64,000 bases of DNA from Oceanospirillaceae bacterium (GTDB taxonomy: Bacteria > Pseudomonadota > Gammaproteobacteria > Pseudomonadales > Balneatricaceae): positions 1-64,000 of the forward strand of contig JABSRB010000016.1 in NCBI GenBank assembly GCA_013215375.1, read 5' to 3'. The notes beneath the pieces were generated by a model that saw only the letters and a program-made list of their open reading frames with translations, searched no databases and had not been told where the DNA came from. This document shows, in pieces, positions 1 through 10,215 of this stretch. The position numbers and the translations under genes are program-made. Each line of letters starts with the position of its first letter. Positions within the stretch are counted from its first letter, which is position 1.

Positions 1-2
1 TG

Positions 3-956
3 GTAAGTGATTTCCTACCCGGAATTACTCTGATCGGGCCGTCCATTAAAAACTGTGATGCCGATGATGGGGGGTGGGAAATGGGCATGATTGAAGTGCA
101 GTTTAGGTTGGCTTTTGAAGTTGATATTTTGCTGGCTTCTTTCAGTATCGATGCCTATTTCACTATAGGTTTGGATACTGAGCGCACGGGCGGCAGCCAA
201 GTTTTATCAAAAGGAAAGGATAGCTCGAAAGGATATGTTTGGAGCGCAGCAGATGGTGCGGGCCTTGGTTCTGAATTTACAGCGGGAATAGAAGTTTGTG
301 GAGAAGTTTTGGGTGTTGGTGATTGTTGGGAGGAGGATGCTGAATTTGAAACGCCAAATGTCCCTTTCGGAACAGCCATAGGATACGCAAATACTGAACC
401 GAATTTGTCCAATGTCCCAACCGGAAAGAGCGGCCGAGATGCCACTTATGGTCAATTGCCGAATGATATATTAACTTGGGAAATGGTTAAATCACCTGTT
501 CCGCCTACCCCATCTTTTAATGTACTTAGTAGCTATAAACTAGCACCGGGTGGTTATCAAAAGGTCAATGATATCCCAGGGATTTTAGAAGATGGAAAGT
601 ATTTTTCAGGGATGGAGGCACCTTTTATCTTAATTGGGTTGGTGGGTGAACTAGACCCTAATTCAGCGCTGAAAACTCCCACAGGTAATTTTGCATTGCA
701 AGATGCGGCCACCGAGATAGCGGTGATAGGTAAAGCGCAAGTTTATTATAGCCAGCCGCTGATAACAGAGAGTCGCCCGGGAGGCGAAAATGGTTTTAAT
801 CCATACTGGGGTGCCAGGCTGGTGGATACAAGCTATCTTGATCGTGTGGCGGCGTTGACCTTTCAGTCGGGGCAGCTACCTCTACCAGGTGAAGTTGACG
901 ATATGCTAGCGGCTTTAGAAAGTTTAAAAGAGAAGCTATTGGGATTACTTAAATGA
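3..956 (+). CDS. Tad-locus associated protein, 5' truncated by the window edge
   Basis: The frame of ORF 81..956 is open upstream to base 3 (VSDFLPGITLIGPSIKNCDADDGGWE-MGMIEVQF...), so the true start is probably outside the window. Stop overlaps the next TadE-like gene. Confidence 0.6.
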   Translation, partial: VSDFLPGITLIGPSIKNCDADDGGWEMGMIEVQFRLAFEVDILLASFSIDAYFTIGLDTERTGGSQVLSKGKDSSKGYVWSAADGAGLGSEFTAGIEVCGEVLGVGDCWEEDAEFETPNVPFGTAIGYANTEPNLSNVPTGKSGRDATYGQLPNDILTWEMVKSPVPPTPSFNVLSSYKLAPGGYQKVNDIPGILEDGKYFSGMEAPFILIGLVGELDPNSALKTPTGNFALQDAATEIAVIGKAQVYYSQPLITESRPGGENGFNPYWGARLVDTSYLDRVAALTFQSGQLPLPGEVDDMLAALESLKEKLLGLLK

Positions 957-1867
957 AGAGGCAAGCCGGGCAAGCCATGACTGAAATGCTGGTCGCATCG
1001 GCCTTTGTATTAGTCCCTTTGTTTTTGATAGTGCCCTTGGTTGGGAAATACATTGATATGAAACAAGCGACTGTGAGTGCCTCGCGCTATGTCGTATGGC
1101 AGGGGACGGTTGGAGATTACCCCAATGCGAAAGAAATGGCTGCTGCCATCTACTCCGAGGCAGATGAAGGACTAGTAAGCTCTCAAGGTTGTGCAGGTAG
1201 GAACTTGTGGCGCAATCATAGACAAGAGCCAATGTTCGAAACCACGGGAATAGACAACGATGGTGGAGGATGTGGAAGTGGTGACTCAGCAAAGGATAAA
1301 ACAATCCACGATGAATCTTATGTAGCCAGTGAAGTTGTAGGTGCCGTAGGGGATGTGTTTGAGTTTTTATCGAATTATCTTCCCGGTAATTTTGATGTGT
1401 TGAATACCGAGGGAAGAACAACGGCAACAGTCACCCTCAATGCTACTGACTCACCTACCTATACCGATATGCATCAATCCAGTGAAACGCTATTGAGCAT
1501 TAGTGGTTTGCAATTTACCGTTTCCGGTGAGGTGTACTCTGATAGCTGGTCAACGCCAAATCAAGATGATGTTAAAGAGAAGGTAAAAGCGTTAGTCCCG
1601 ACAAATATTATTACTGCCGGCTTTGATGTTATCTCGGATTTGATTGGCAGTGTGATTCCTGGTGTCGATCTTGATCTGCAGAATGTTATTGCAGCAGTGA
1701 CGCTGTCACCTGAAATTGAAAGTAGCCAATTAGAGTTTGGCAAAATTGATTTAGATATTTTGCCCAGAGATAAGTATTTGGACCCCTCGGACCACAAATT
1801 ACGTCAATACAGTACAGCAAACCCAGGGCCTGATTTATGTACTAGTGAGGGGTATTGTCGTGAATAA
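953..1867 (+). CDS. TadE/TadG-like pseudopilin
   Basis: N-terminus MKRQAGQAMTEMLVASAFVLVPLFLIVPLVGKYIDMKQATVSASRYVVW: TadE-like prepilin motif GQAMTEM plus hydrophobic segment. Confidence 0.7.
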   Translation: MKRQAGQAMTEMLVASAFVLVPLFLIVPLVGKYIDMKQATVSASRYVVWQGTVGDYPNAKEMAAAIYSEADEGLVSSQGCAGRNLWRNHRQEPMFETTGIDNDGGGCGSGDSAKDKTIHDESYVASEVVGAVGDVFEFLSNYLPGNFDVLNTEGRTTATVTLNATDSPTYTDMHQSSETLLSISGLQFTVSGEVYSDSWSTPNQDDVKEKVKALVPTNIITAGFDVISDLIGSVIPGVDLDLQNVIAAVTLSPEIESSQLEFGKIDLDILPRDKYLDPSDHKLRQYSTANPGPDLCTSEGYCRE

Positions 1868-2540
1868 ACTACTGTTTACTTTGGCTTGTCTTATTTTTAG
1901 TACATTTTGTGCAGCGAGTGATTTCCCTGCACCCCCTAAAGCGGTTGTTATCAATGTCAGTGCGCAAGCACAAGTCATGGGAATGACAATGAGCATCCGC
2001 AAGTTTGAATCTGTTAATAGCCCGCGATCTGTGATTGATTTTTATCAATCTCTCTGGGAAGGCGAATTTGTTGTAACGGATATGCCGCCATGGCGCATGA
2101 TTGGTCACAGTAGTCATGGTAAATTTTATAACGTACAAGTTCAAAATGGCAATGGTCGGGGAGCTGTTGGTTACTTGAGTGTGAGTGATGCGCCCCAGAG
2201 GTTGGATGCGGGTACTCTTCTCGCACCGAGTTTTGGCAAGTTTCCAAGTATGGGGGGGAGTGAGTTGCTGGATCGTCAACGCCACCAAGATTTATTAACC
2301 AACAGTGATACCTATTTACTTAAGAATGGCTTCTCAGTGCATGGTAATAGCCAGTTCTATATAAATCACTATCAAAACCATGGATGGTCAATACGCCGGG
2401 ATACCAATAATGCATCGCCCAATGTGCGGGTTATTTTGTTAAGTAAAGGCAACGAGCAGCTTAATCTAAGCATTCGTAAGGTTGGACGCGGCAGTGAAAT
2501 TGTCGCAAATATGACACAGGGAAAGGTGCTGAATGACTAA
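1845..2540 (+). CDS. Exported protein of unknown function in the Tad cluster
   Basis: 231-aa ORF with signal peptide (MNKLLFTLACLIFSTFCAAS); true start may be GTG at about 1860; overlaps both neighbours. Confidence 0.55.
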   Translation: MRGIVVNKLLFTLACLIFSTFCAASDFPAPPKAVVINVSAQAQVMGMTMSIRKFESVNSPRSVIDFYQSLWEGEFVVTDMPPWRMIGHSSHGKFYNVQVQNGNGRGAVGYLSVSDAPQRLDAGTLLAPSFGKFPSMGGSELLDRQRHQDLLTNSDTYLLKNGFSVHGNSQFYINHYQNHGWSIRRDTNNASPNVRVILLSKGNEQLNLSIRKVGRGSEIVANMTQGKVLND

Positions 2541-2985
2541 ATCACCTGGAAGAAAGCGTTATCAGAGTGGCCAGTCAATGATCGAGTACACGGTGATCTT
2601 AATGGCGTTAACGGTTCTTTTAGTTAATGTGACAGGTGAACCAGAAGAGCCGACACTCGGCCTGAGTCGTGTCGATGAGAATACTTTAATGTATGCGGTG
2701 CATCAGCGATATACCGCTCAAGATTTTGGTTTGAGGATAAGCGAGCTTCCCGTAAGAAGTAACCTTGCGGACATCACTGATTATTACGATGAGCTTGAAA
2801 AATTCCCCCATCTGAGTAAAAAACTCGATGGTGTGGCCAGTAGTATCAATAAGGTCACAGAAGCGGTGAATAGTATTGAAAGTAGTATATCGACATTAAC
2901 TGATTACGATCTTGATGCTGTAAAAGATAAGGTGAAAGATCTTGCCGAAGAACAGTTTAAAGATGCATTAACGGATTTCTTTTAA
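2533..2985 (+). CDS. Small TadE/Flp-like prepilin
   Basis: N-terminus RYQSGQSMIEYTVILMALTVLLVNV: prepilin-type GQSMIEY plus hydrophobic stretch. Confidence 0.6.
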   Translation: MTKSPGRKRYQSGQSMIEYTVILMALTVLLVNVTGEPEEPTLGLSRVDENTLMYAVHQRYTAQDFGLRISELPVRSNLADITDYYDELEKFPHLSKKLDGVASSINKVTEAVNSIESSISTLTDYDLDAVKDKVKDLAEEQFKDALTDFF

Positions 2986-3057
2986 CCTAATAAAGGGTGT
3001 CGCGCATTGTAAATGGGCAGGCCTGCTAATAAATAGAAAACATTCGGAGATCAAATT

Positions 3058-4446
3058 TTGACTAGTAATAATACTAAAAAATATACCCTGCTTATTATTG
3101 CAATAGGTTTAGGAGTACTGGGAGCGTTCCTGGCAATGCTGTATTTAAACGCCAGAGAATCTTCGCTTCGAGACTTATTGAAGCCAAAATCGCAACCGAT
3201 AGCGGTTGTGGTCGCAAGCAAGGACTTGTTAAAAGGGGATGTGTTGGATGGCAGTACATTGTCAGTGCGTAAAATCCCCAGTGAGTTTGTTGATAACAAT
3301 GCGATTAGGCCTAATCAGTTTGATGAGATTGAAGGGAAGGTATTACAGCAAAATTTAGCGCAAGGTAAAGCATTGATACGTAGCTATATTGGAACTGATT
3401 TTCCCTTAGATTTCTCTGATACTTTAGCGATAAAACGCCGTGCTATGACCATCCAAGTTGATGAAATGAGTACTTTTACCGGCCTTTTAAGGCCGGGTAA
3501 CCGTATTGATTTGTTTGTAAATAGCAGTATCGGTGGGGGAAAAGAGAAAAGTATTATGCCGGTGCTGGAAAACGTAGAAGTACTAACAACTGGCCGCGAT
3601 AGTGCTTATGACTATACGGAAAAAGTCCGTTTCTTGCGCGGTGGAGTCGACAGGGGTATTAACCAAAGCTTTACTACTATTACCTTAAACGTGACAGCTA
3701 AAGAGGCGGCAATATTAGCGACGGCACGTGATCAAGGAGAATTGCTGGCACTTTTACGTAACCGTAAAGATAAATCAGGTTCTGGATTTAGTGTTGTCTC
3801 CAGTGGTGAATTACTAGCAAATGCACAAAAACTGGAAAAACAAGAGCAATTACGTCGCAGTACTGAAAAGTTAAGCGACAGTATCGTGGTCGGTGAAGAT
3901 GGTGTGCTACGCGATAAAAACGGTGTGGCGCTAGTTAATCAAAATATAGTGATAGGTAAAGACGGCAGCATCAGAACTAAATCAGGGATTGATTTATCAA
4001 GTCGCGGTTTAAGCTTGAACGAGAAAGGTGAAATTGTTGATAAAGATGGCAATGTTATCGATCCAGATAGCTTAGTGATCGCAGCAGATGGCACTTTGAT
4101 GACAGGGGATGGAAAAGTCATTGGCGGTGCTAAAGTGCAAAGTTTAGCGGGGATCAAGCAGCTAGCCGATGGCAGCGTGGTATTGGCTGATGGCTCAGTT
4201 ATTCAAGGTGCTACTTTAGATGAAAACGGTCATTTAGTATTGGCAGATGGCACCGTCATTGATCCTAAGGATGTACGTATTAATGCGGATGGCAGCATTG
4301 TCAATAAAGCAGGGCAAGTGATCGCTAAAGTAAAAATTAGACGCGGCGATAATGTGATTAGCTTTGGTACTACCGTTGATTATCTAACGGGCGGTTTGAG
4401 TAAAGATGGTGTGTTGATTGTACAAAAACTACCAGTAGCTAAGTGA
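3058..4446 (+). CDS. cpaB: Flp pilus assembly protein CpaB/RcpC with an internal DG-repeat region
   Basis: TM segment then SAF-like region (VVVASKDLLKGDVLDGSTLSVRKIP, MTIQVDEMSTFTGLLRPGNRIDLFV), typical of CpaB; upstream of the secretin. Confidence 0.85.
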   Translation: MTSNNTKKYTLLIIAIGLGVLGAFLAMLYLNARESSLRDLLKPKSQPIAVVVASKDLLKGDVLDGSTLSVRKIPSEFVDNNAIRPNQFDEIEGKVLQQNLAQGKALIRSYIGTDFPLDFSDTLAIKRRAMTIQVDEMSTFTGLLRPGNRIDLFVNSSIGGGKEKSIMPVLENVEVLTTGRDSAYDYTEKVRFLRGGVDRGINQSFTTITLNVTAKEAAILATARDQGELLALLRNRKDKSGSGFSVVSSGELLANAQKLEKQEQLRRSTEKLSDSIVVGEDGVLRDKNGVALVNQNIVIGKDGSIRTKSGIDLSSRGLSLNEKGEIVDKDGNVIDPDSLVIAADGTLMTGDGKVIGGAKVQSLAGIKQLADGSVVLADGSVIQGATLDENGHLVLADGTVIDPKDVRINADGSIVNKAGQVIAKVKIRRGDNVISFGTTVDYLTGGLSKDGVLIVQKLPVAK

Positions 4447-4447
4447 G

Positions 4448-5851
4448 TTGGGGAATAAAATGAAGAATATGTTTAGAGTATCTTTAACACTTTTGGTATT
4501 AAGCCTCAGTATTACAGTGCAAGCAGATAACTTTCGTTTGTTTGTAGGGCAAATGAAGACATTGGCGCTACCTGGCATTGATCGAGTGGCAGTAGGTAAT
4601 AGTGGCTTAGTCAGTACCTCTATTATGGACAATGGCGAGTTATTAGTACTTGCTGAAAATGCCGGCGATACTGAAATTCAGATCTGGCTCAAAGATGGCG
4701 AAGTCATTGCACATAAGTTTTATATCATCCCCGCTAATACGGCACGTAATGTTGCAGAAATTCGTTCAATTGTCGGGCGAGTAAAAGGTTTAAGTGTGCG
4801 TCAAGTTGGCAGCAATATTATTCTCAAAGGTGCCATCAGTCACCAGGCATCTGCAATCATTAAAAAGGTAAGCTCCGTCTATACCAATGTACTAGATTTG
4901 ACAACGGCAACTGCGAGTAGTGATTTAGCGGAGGTCTTTAAAAACATGCCTAACGTTATAGTCCGTAATGCTGGTAACAAATTGGTGGTGTCAGGAGACG
5001 TGAGTGACGAAGATAAAGCTTATATTGAGGCGGTGAAAAGCTCTTATCCTGAACTGTTAGATTTAACTAATTCAAATGCCACCAAACCCATGGTGTATCT
5101 GAACGTAAAAATCACTGAGTTTAGCAATAAAGCGGCTGAAAACTTAGGAGTCGCTTGGGCGGGTTCTGCACAGGGACCAAGTTTGCACAGTAATACTTTT
5201 AATGGAGATGCCTATAACCCTGATGGTTTGCCCGATTTAACTTATGGGATTGTATCTTCTTTAACCAGTATCTTGAATTTTGCCATTTCATCGGGTGAGG
5301 CGTTGATATTGGCTTCACCTACTTTAAGTGCCTTGAGTGGATCTGAAGCGGAGTTTTTGGCCGGTGGTGAATTCCCTGTCGCTGTACCAGATGGGAATGG
5401 AGGCACTGCAATAGAGTATAAAGAATACGGGATTATTTTAAAAATAAAACCAGTAGTAGACTCCCAGGGTAGAATTATTGCCAGTATAGACATTGAAATT
5501 AGCAGTATTGATTCATCGGTCACTGTCAATGGTGCCCCAGGTTTGAAAAAACGGAAAACCACGACAGAAGTGAGTTTAAAGCAAGGGCAAACCTTTGCTA
5601 TTAGCGGTTTGGTCAATCGTGAGATAAGTAAAGATATTTCTCGATTCCCATTTTTAAGTAAAATACCGGTTTTAGGGGCTTTATTTAGATCGAAGAACTT
5701 TGCCGATAACCGCTCTGACCTCATTATCTTTATCACCCCTAATATTGTCGATGCCGATAGTAAACTCAATACTGAACAGCTGGCGGAAGCCGCGGCGATA
5801 GAAACAAAATTCTTTACCAATAATGAATTTAACTTGGAGATCATCGAATAA
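4448..5851 (+). CDS. cpaC: Type II/III secretion-like secretin CpaC/RcpA
   Basis: Signal peptide, BON-like and secretin domain (ALILASPTLSALSGSEAEFLAGGEFPVAVPDG...RSDLIIFITPNIV). Confidence 0.85.
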   Translation: MGNKMKNMFRVSLTLLVLSLSITVQADNFRLFVGQMKTLALPGIDRVAVGNSGLVSTSIMDNGELLVLAENAGDTEIQIWLKDGEVIAHKFYIIPANTARNVAEIRSIVGRVKGLSVRQVGSNIILKGAISHQASAIIKKVSSVYTNVLDLTTATASSDLAEVFKNMPNVIVRNAGNKLVVSGDVSDEDKAYIEAVKSSYPELLDLTNSNATKPMVYLNVKITEFSNKAAENLGVAWAGSAQGPSLHSNTFNGDAYNPDGLPDLTYGIVSSLTSILNFAISSGEALILASPTLSALSGSEAEFLAGGEFPVAVPDGNGGTAIEYKEYGIILKIKPVVDSQGRIIASIDIEISSIDSSVTVNGAPGLKKRKTTTEVSLKQGQTFAISGLVNREISKDISRFPFLSKIPVLGALFRSKNFADNRSDLIIFITPNIVDADSKLNTEQLAEAAAIETKFFTNNEFNLEIIE

Positions 5852-7563
5852 TGTTTGAAGTCGTAGTGATCACTGACAAAGGGGCCAATGTGGAGCGGGT
5901 GCGTTGTACTTTACGCCACTGCACTATTGGAAAATCCAGAGACAATTTAGTTCAAATTCGCGGCTGGCGGGTAGCGCAAGTACATTGCAAAGTAGAGCTG
6001 ACCGATAAGGGCTTGTACGTTGAGGATGTCAGTGAGGGATCTGGTATCAGCGTCAATGGTAATAAAGTGCCATTTTACGGGCCGATACGCAGCTCGGATG
6101 TGATCAGTATTGGCAGTTATGACTTTCGCTTAGGCGCCGTTGAAGACAGTAAAGACGCCGGCAATGGCATCACTGCATCTACGCCTGAAAAGCCAGTGGT
6201 GCAAAAAGTCGAAGCTGATGAAGACTGGACCATGCAGACGTTTATTGGCGGTGCGTTAGATGATAAAGCGCCCGAGGATCGCGCTGGCGAGATAGAGCGT
6301 CAGCGGATGTTTATGTGGCGCAATCGTATCCATCAGGAAGTGTTGCGCATGATGGATCTCAAACGCACTGATGTAGGTGCCATGGATGCGGACGAGTTAA
6401 AACAAAAAGTGGAGGGCATGATTGATGATGCCCTTGAAACCATGGCCAAAGAAATCCCCGATAATATCGATGTCGCAGAGCTGAAGACCTCGGTACTCAA
6501 CGAAGCGGTGGGTTTGGGGCCAATAGAGGCATTGCTAGAAGATGATGATGTCACTGAAATCATGGTCAATGCCTTCGATGATATCTATGTCGAAAAAAAT
6601 GGAAAATTAACCCGCAGTGATATTGCCTTTAGCTCGGATGCGGCGGTGATGTCTGCGATTGAACGTATAGTGTCACCACTGGGGCGGCGTATCGATGAAA
6701 GCTCGCCGATGGTGGATGCACGTCTACCAGACGGATCGCGAGTCAATGCCATTATCCCACCGTTAGCACTGCGTGGACCTACCTTAACGATTCGTAAATT
6801 CTCCAAAAAGAAATTAAACGTCGACGATTTACTGGGCTTTGGCACTATTAACCCAGCCATGGCGCAGTTTTTACAAATGGCCGTTGAGCAGCACTGCAAT
6901 ATTATTATTTCAGGCGGTACTGGTTCTGGTAAAACGACCTTGCTCAATATCATGTCTAATTTTATACCTCAGACAGAGCGGATTATCACAGTGGAGGATG
7001 CCGCTGAGCTTAAACTAGTACAGCCACATGTAGTCTCACTTGAATCGCGCCCGGCTAACCTAGAAGGTAAAGGAGCGATACCTATTCGCGACTTAGTGAG
7101 AAACTGCCTGCGAATGCGCCCCGATAGAATAGTCGTCGGTGAGTGTCGCGGTGGTGAGGCGCTGGATATGTTGACGGCAATGAATACCGGACACGATGGC
7201 TCGTTAACCACCGTGCATGCCAATACGCCGCGCGATGTGATTTCGCGCTTAGAAGTAATGGTGATGATGGCGGGCATGGATTTACCGGCGCGCGCCATAC
7301 GCGAGCAAATTGCTTCTGCAGTGCACGTGATTGTGCAACAGAGCCGCCTGGCCGATGGCAGTCGTAAGATTACCCATATCTCTGAAATTACCGGGATGGA
7401 GGGCGACACCGTACAGCTCAATGACATTTTCCTCTATAAGCAGGAAGGCTTTGATGAAAAGGGTAATGTAGTGGGGCAATATGTGGCGACAGGGCAAGTG
7501 CCACACTTCTATGAATCATTGCGCTCGCGCGGTATCGGCGTTGATATGAGTATCTTTGGATGA
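5851..7563 (+). CDS. cpaF: Tad secretion ATPase CpaF/TadA with N-terminal FHA-like domain
   Basis: Walker A IISGGTGSGKTTLLN, VGECRGGEALDMLTAMNTGHDGSLTTVHANTPRD; the first ~100 aa resemble an FHA fold. Confidence 0.92.
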   Translation: MFEVVVITDKGANVERVRCTLRHCTIGKSRDNLVQIRGWRVAQVHCKVELTDKGLYVEDVSEGSGISVNGNKVPFYGPIRSSDVISIGSYDFRLGAVEDSKDAGNGITASTPEKPVVQKVEADEDWTMQTFIGGALDDKAPEDRAGEIERQRMFMWRNRIHQEVLRMMDLKRTDVGAMDADELKQKVEGMIDDALETMAKEIPDNIDVAELKTSVLNEAVGLGPIEALLEDDDVTEIMVNAFDDIYVEKNGKLTRSDIAFSSDAAVMSAIERIVSPLGRRIDESSPMVDARLPDGSRVNAIIPPLALRGPTLTIRKFSKKKLNVDDLLGFGTINPAMAQFLQMAVEQHCNIIISGGTGSGKTTLLNIMSNFIPQTERIITVEDAAELKLVQPHVVSLESRPANLEGKGAIPIRDLVRNCLRMRPDRIVVGECRGGEALDMLTAMNTGHDGSLTTVHANTPRDVISRLEVMVMMAGMDLPARAIREQIASAVHVIVQQSRLADGSRKITHISEITGMEGDTVQLNDIFLYKQEGFDEKGNVVGQYVATGQVPHFYESLRSRGIGVDMSIFG

Positions 7564-8441
7564 TGGGCTTTCTGGAAAATCTGGCTACAGATAGCATTTT
7601 TTGGTTATCGCTACTTGCCATTTTCTCGGCCGTGGCAATTATTGCCTGGTTGATTGTGCGCCGTGCAAATGTGTTCCTGGGTGAGTATCAGTCAGTCTTT
7701 AAAGAAACCGCCACCGGTAATTTAGAAGACATGTTCCTGTTCATCGATCCCCAGCAGTTGTTTATTGCCAACATGGTTGCCCTAGTCATTGCGCCAATAT
7801 TAACCTATCTGATAACTGGTGATTTTGCCATCGCGCTGCTGGTCTTTGCACTACTCATTATTATTCCGCTGTGGGCCTACAAGCAAATGCGTAAAAAGCG
7901 TTTGAAGAAATTCGAAAATCAATTGCCCGATGTTTTGATCATGATCAGTGGTGCATTGGCTTCGGGTTCAAGCTTAAATATGGCGTTGCAATCGGTCATG
8001 TTAGAGCAAGAGGCTCCTATCTCTCAAGAATTTATGCTGTTTGTTCGCGAGCAGCGGATCGGTGTCGATTTTGATACCTCGCTGCGTAATATGGAGCGAC
8101 GCATCCCGCTGTTAGATTTTTCTATGTTTACTGCGGCAATGCGCATTTCCCGTGAAGTGGGTGGTGACTTGGGCGAAGTCTTATCGACTTTAGCCGATAC
8201 ATTACGCCGTAAATCTTCGATGGAGGGAAAAATAGATGCTCTCACCGCCCAAGGTAAAATGCAGGGGGTGGTGATGACGGGGCTGCCCGTTTTACTCGGT
8301 GGTTTGTTATACATTTTAGAGCCAGAGGCGATGAGTAAACTATTCACTACGCCCATGGGCTGGGGGGTATTATCGGTGATTGTAGTGATGGAAGTACTGG
8401 GTTACATCTTTATCAATAAAGTGACCAGCATTGATGTGTAG
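7560..8441 (+). CDS. tadB: Tad inner-membrane protein TadB (T2SSF family)
   Basis: T2SSF-like sequence (LPDVLIMISGALASGSSLNMALQSV) after cpaF; overlaps the cpaF stop. Confidence 0.85.
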   Translation: MMGFLENLATDSIFWLSLLAIFSAVAIIAWLIVRRANVFLGEYQSVFKETATGNLEDMFLFIDPQQLFIANMVALVIAPILTYLITGDFAIALLVFALLIIIPLWAYKQMRKKRLKKFENQLPDVLIMISGALASGSSLNMALQSVMLEQEAPISQEFMLFVREQRIGVDFDTSLRNMERRIPLLDFSMFTAAMRISREVGGDLGEVLSTLADTLRRKSSMEGKIDALTAQGKMQGVVMTGLPVLLGGLLYILEPEAMSKLFTTPMGWGVLSVIVVMEVLGYIFINKVTSIDV

Positions 8442-8470
8442 TCAAATGCGCTGTTACAGGAACCTAACCA

Positions 8471-9361
8471 ATGTTTGAAATGACCTTAGAACTTGTTTAT
8501 CTGACAGCTATTGTAGCCATTGGCGTTAGCATTATGTTGCTGTTTTATTTGCTGCAAAATGCGGTTCCCGAAACTCCTGAAGATGTACGTACTTACATGG
8601 ATCCATTACCTGGCGGCTTAAAATTGATTTGGCCGTTAGTTTTGCTCTGTTCAGTGCTGGTGGAAATGCTCTATTCGAATGGCTATTTAGACAAAATGGA
8701 AAAAAAGCTGCAGCACACCGGTGTTAGCTACATATTAACGGCGGAGCAGTTTATCGCTCTGCGTTATGTCTCTGCGCTGATCTGTACCTTGCTAACAGTG
8801 TTGGTGTTGTTTTCACTGAAAAATGTGCAAGATATTTGGTTATTTGTGTTATTAGCAGCCATGGGTGGATTTATGTTCCCGTTGGTCTGGCTATCAGACA
8901 CTCGTAAACGTCGCGAGATGCAGGTAATCAGAGCATTACCTATCTATTTAGATTTTACCACTATGGCCGTTGAGGCGGGTTTGAATCTATCTGGTGCCAT
9001 GCAGCAAGCGCTTAATAAAGGGCCTAAAGGCGCGTTGCGTAATGAATTTAGTATTGTGATGCGTGATATGCGCTCTGGGGTTACCCGTGCGGATGCGCTT
9101 AAACGCATGGATGCACGTTTGCGTGTGGATGATATAACCCGTTTTGTAAACGCTATGATTCAAGCGGAAAAAATGGGCTCCAGTATGGCAAAAACACTCA
9201 GAATTCAGTCTGAACAGCGCCGTACTGAACGCTTTCAAAGGGCAGAGAAAAAGGCCATGGAAGCGCCGGTAAAACTGGTGTTCCCGTTAATTGTGTTTAT
9301 TTTCCCCGTGACTTTTATGGTATTGGGTTTTCCTATCGCCATGAAATTTATGTCGATGTAA
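8471..9361 (+). CDS. tadC: Tad inner-membrane protein TadC (T2SSF family)
   Basis: T2SSF-like sequence (LPIYLDFTTMAVEAGLNLSGAMQQAL) after tadB. Confidence 0.85.
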   Translation: MFEMTLELVYLTAIVAIGVSIMLLFYLLQNAVPETPEDVRTYMDPLPGGLKLIWPLVLLCSVLVEMLYSNGYLDKMEKKLQHTGVSYILTAEQFIALRYVSALICTLLTVLVLFSLKNVQDIWLFVLLAAMGGFMFPLVWLSDTRKRREMQVIRALPIYLDFTTMAVEAGLNLSGAMQQALNKGPKGALRNEFSIVMRDMRSGVTRADALKRMDARLRVDDITRFVNAMIQAEKMGSSMAKTLRIQSEQRRTERFQRAEKKAMEAPVKLVFPLIVFIFPVTFMVLGFPIAMKFMSM

Positions 9362-9376
9362 CAACGGATTAAATAG

Positions 9377-9715
9377 ATGCTAGAGCGAGTAATGAATTTT
9401 GATGGGCGCGTGCAATTATCGGTCAAAGTGACTGAAAACTTTAAAGAGCGCAATCGCGGCTTGTTAGCATTAGATAAGTTAGAAAATGGTCAGGGATTGT
9501 TAATCACTCCTTGTCGCAGCGTGCATACCTTTGGCATGCAATACCCTTTGGATTTGCTCTATCTAAATAAAGCGTTAAAAATTGTAAAAATAATAGAAAA
9601 CTTGCAACCCCTTCGTATGTCCATGGCGCTGAGAGGGCACAGTACTCTGGAGCTTAATAGCGGTGAAGTACAACGTTTGGGGCTTAGCTTAGGCATGCAA
9701 GCGAGCTTACATTAA
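9377..9715 (+). CDS. DUF192 family protein
   Basis: Short ORF with DUF192-like features (RNRGLLALDKLENGQGLLITPCRSVHTFGMQYPLDLLYLN). Confidence 0.7.
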   Translation: MLERVMNFDGRVQLSVKVTENFKERNRGLLALDKLENGQGLLITPCRSVHTFGMQYPLDLLYLNKALKIVKIIENLQPLRMSMALRGHSTLELNSGEVQRLGLSLGMQASLH

Positions 9716-9732
9716 TAAACATAGATACCTTT

Positions 9733-10215
9733 TTGGAGTGTTTAATGAAAATCAGTAAATTGGCAATAGTCCCACTTGTTTTAATCTTGAGTGCCTGTAA
9801 TTCAATGCCGCAAAAACCAGCCGCTGAGGCCAATGTTAAACCAGTACAGCAGCCTATTATAAACGCAGAGCAAGGAGATGCTTTGTATGCCAAAAAAGAG
9901 TATCGCCAAGCGCTCGCTATCTATAAAGGGTTACACGAAAAAGCCCCCAAAGATACACATGTATTGTTTCGCATCGCCAATATCTATTCACATCTGAAGG
10001 TGCATAAATTAGCTATTAAGCATTATGAGCTGGCGTTGAACCAAGATAAACACTTAACCAAGGCCTGGTATAACTTGGGTGTAGTGCATATGAAAGAAGC
10101 GGCGAAAACCTGGGGGAATATGAGTAAATATACCAACAAGGATGAACCTTTAGCGCAATCGGCTGAGCATTACCATCAAGGGCTAGTGGCGCTGATCAAT
10201 CCAGAGAAACGTTAA
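9733..10215 (+). CDS. TPR lipoprotein, TadD-like
   Basis: Lipobox (LILSACNS) and TPR repeats in Tad context. Confidence 0.7.
   Translation: MECLMKISKLAIVPLVLILSACNSMPQKPAAEANVKPVQQPIINAEQGDALYAKKEYRQALAIYKGLHEKAPKDTHVLFRIANIYSHLKVHKLAIKHYELALNQDKHLTKAWYNLGVVHMKEAAKTWGNMSKYTNKDEPLAQSAEHYHQGLVALINPEKR

Noticed and set aside
945-1427. Minus-strand 160-aa ORF opposite the TadE-like gene
   Set aside because: Low-quality composition and fully overlapped by a recognisable gene in an operon.
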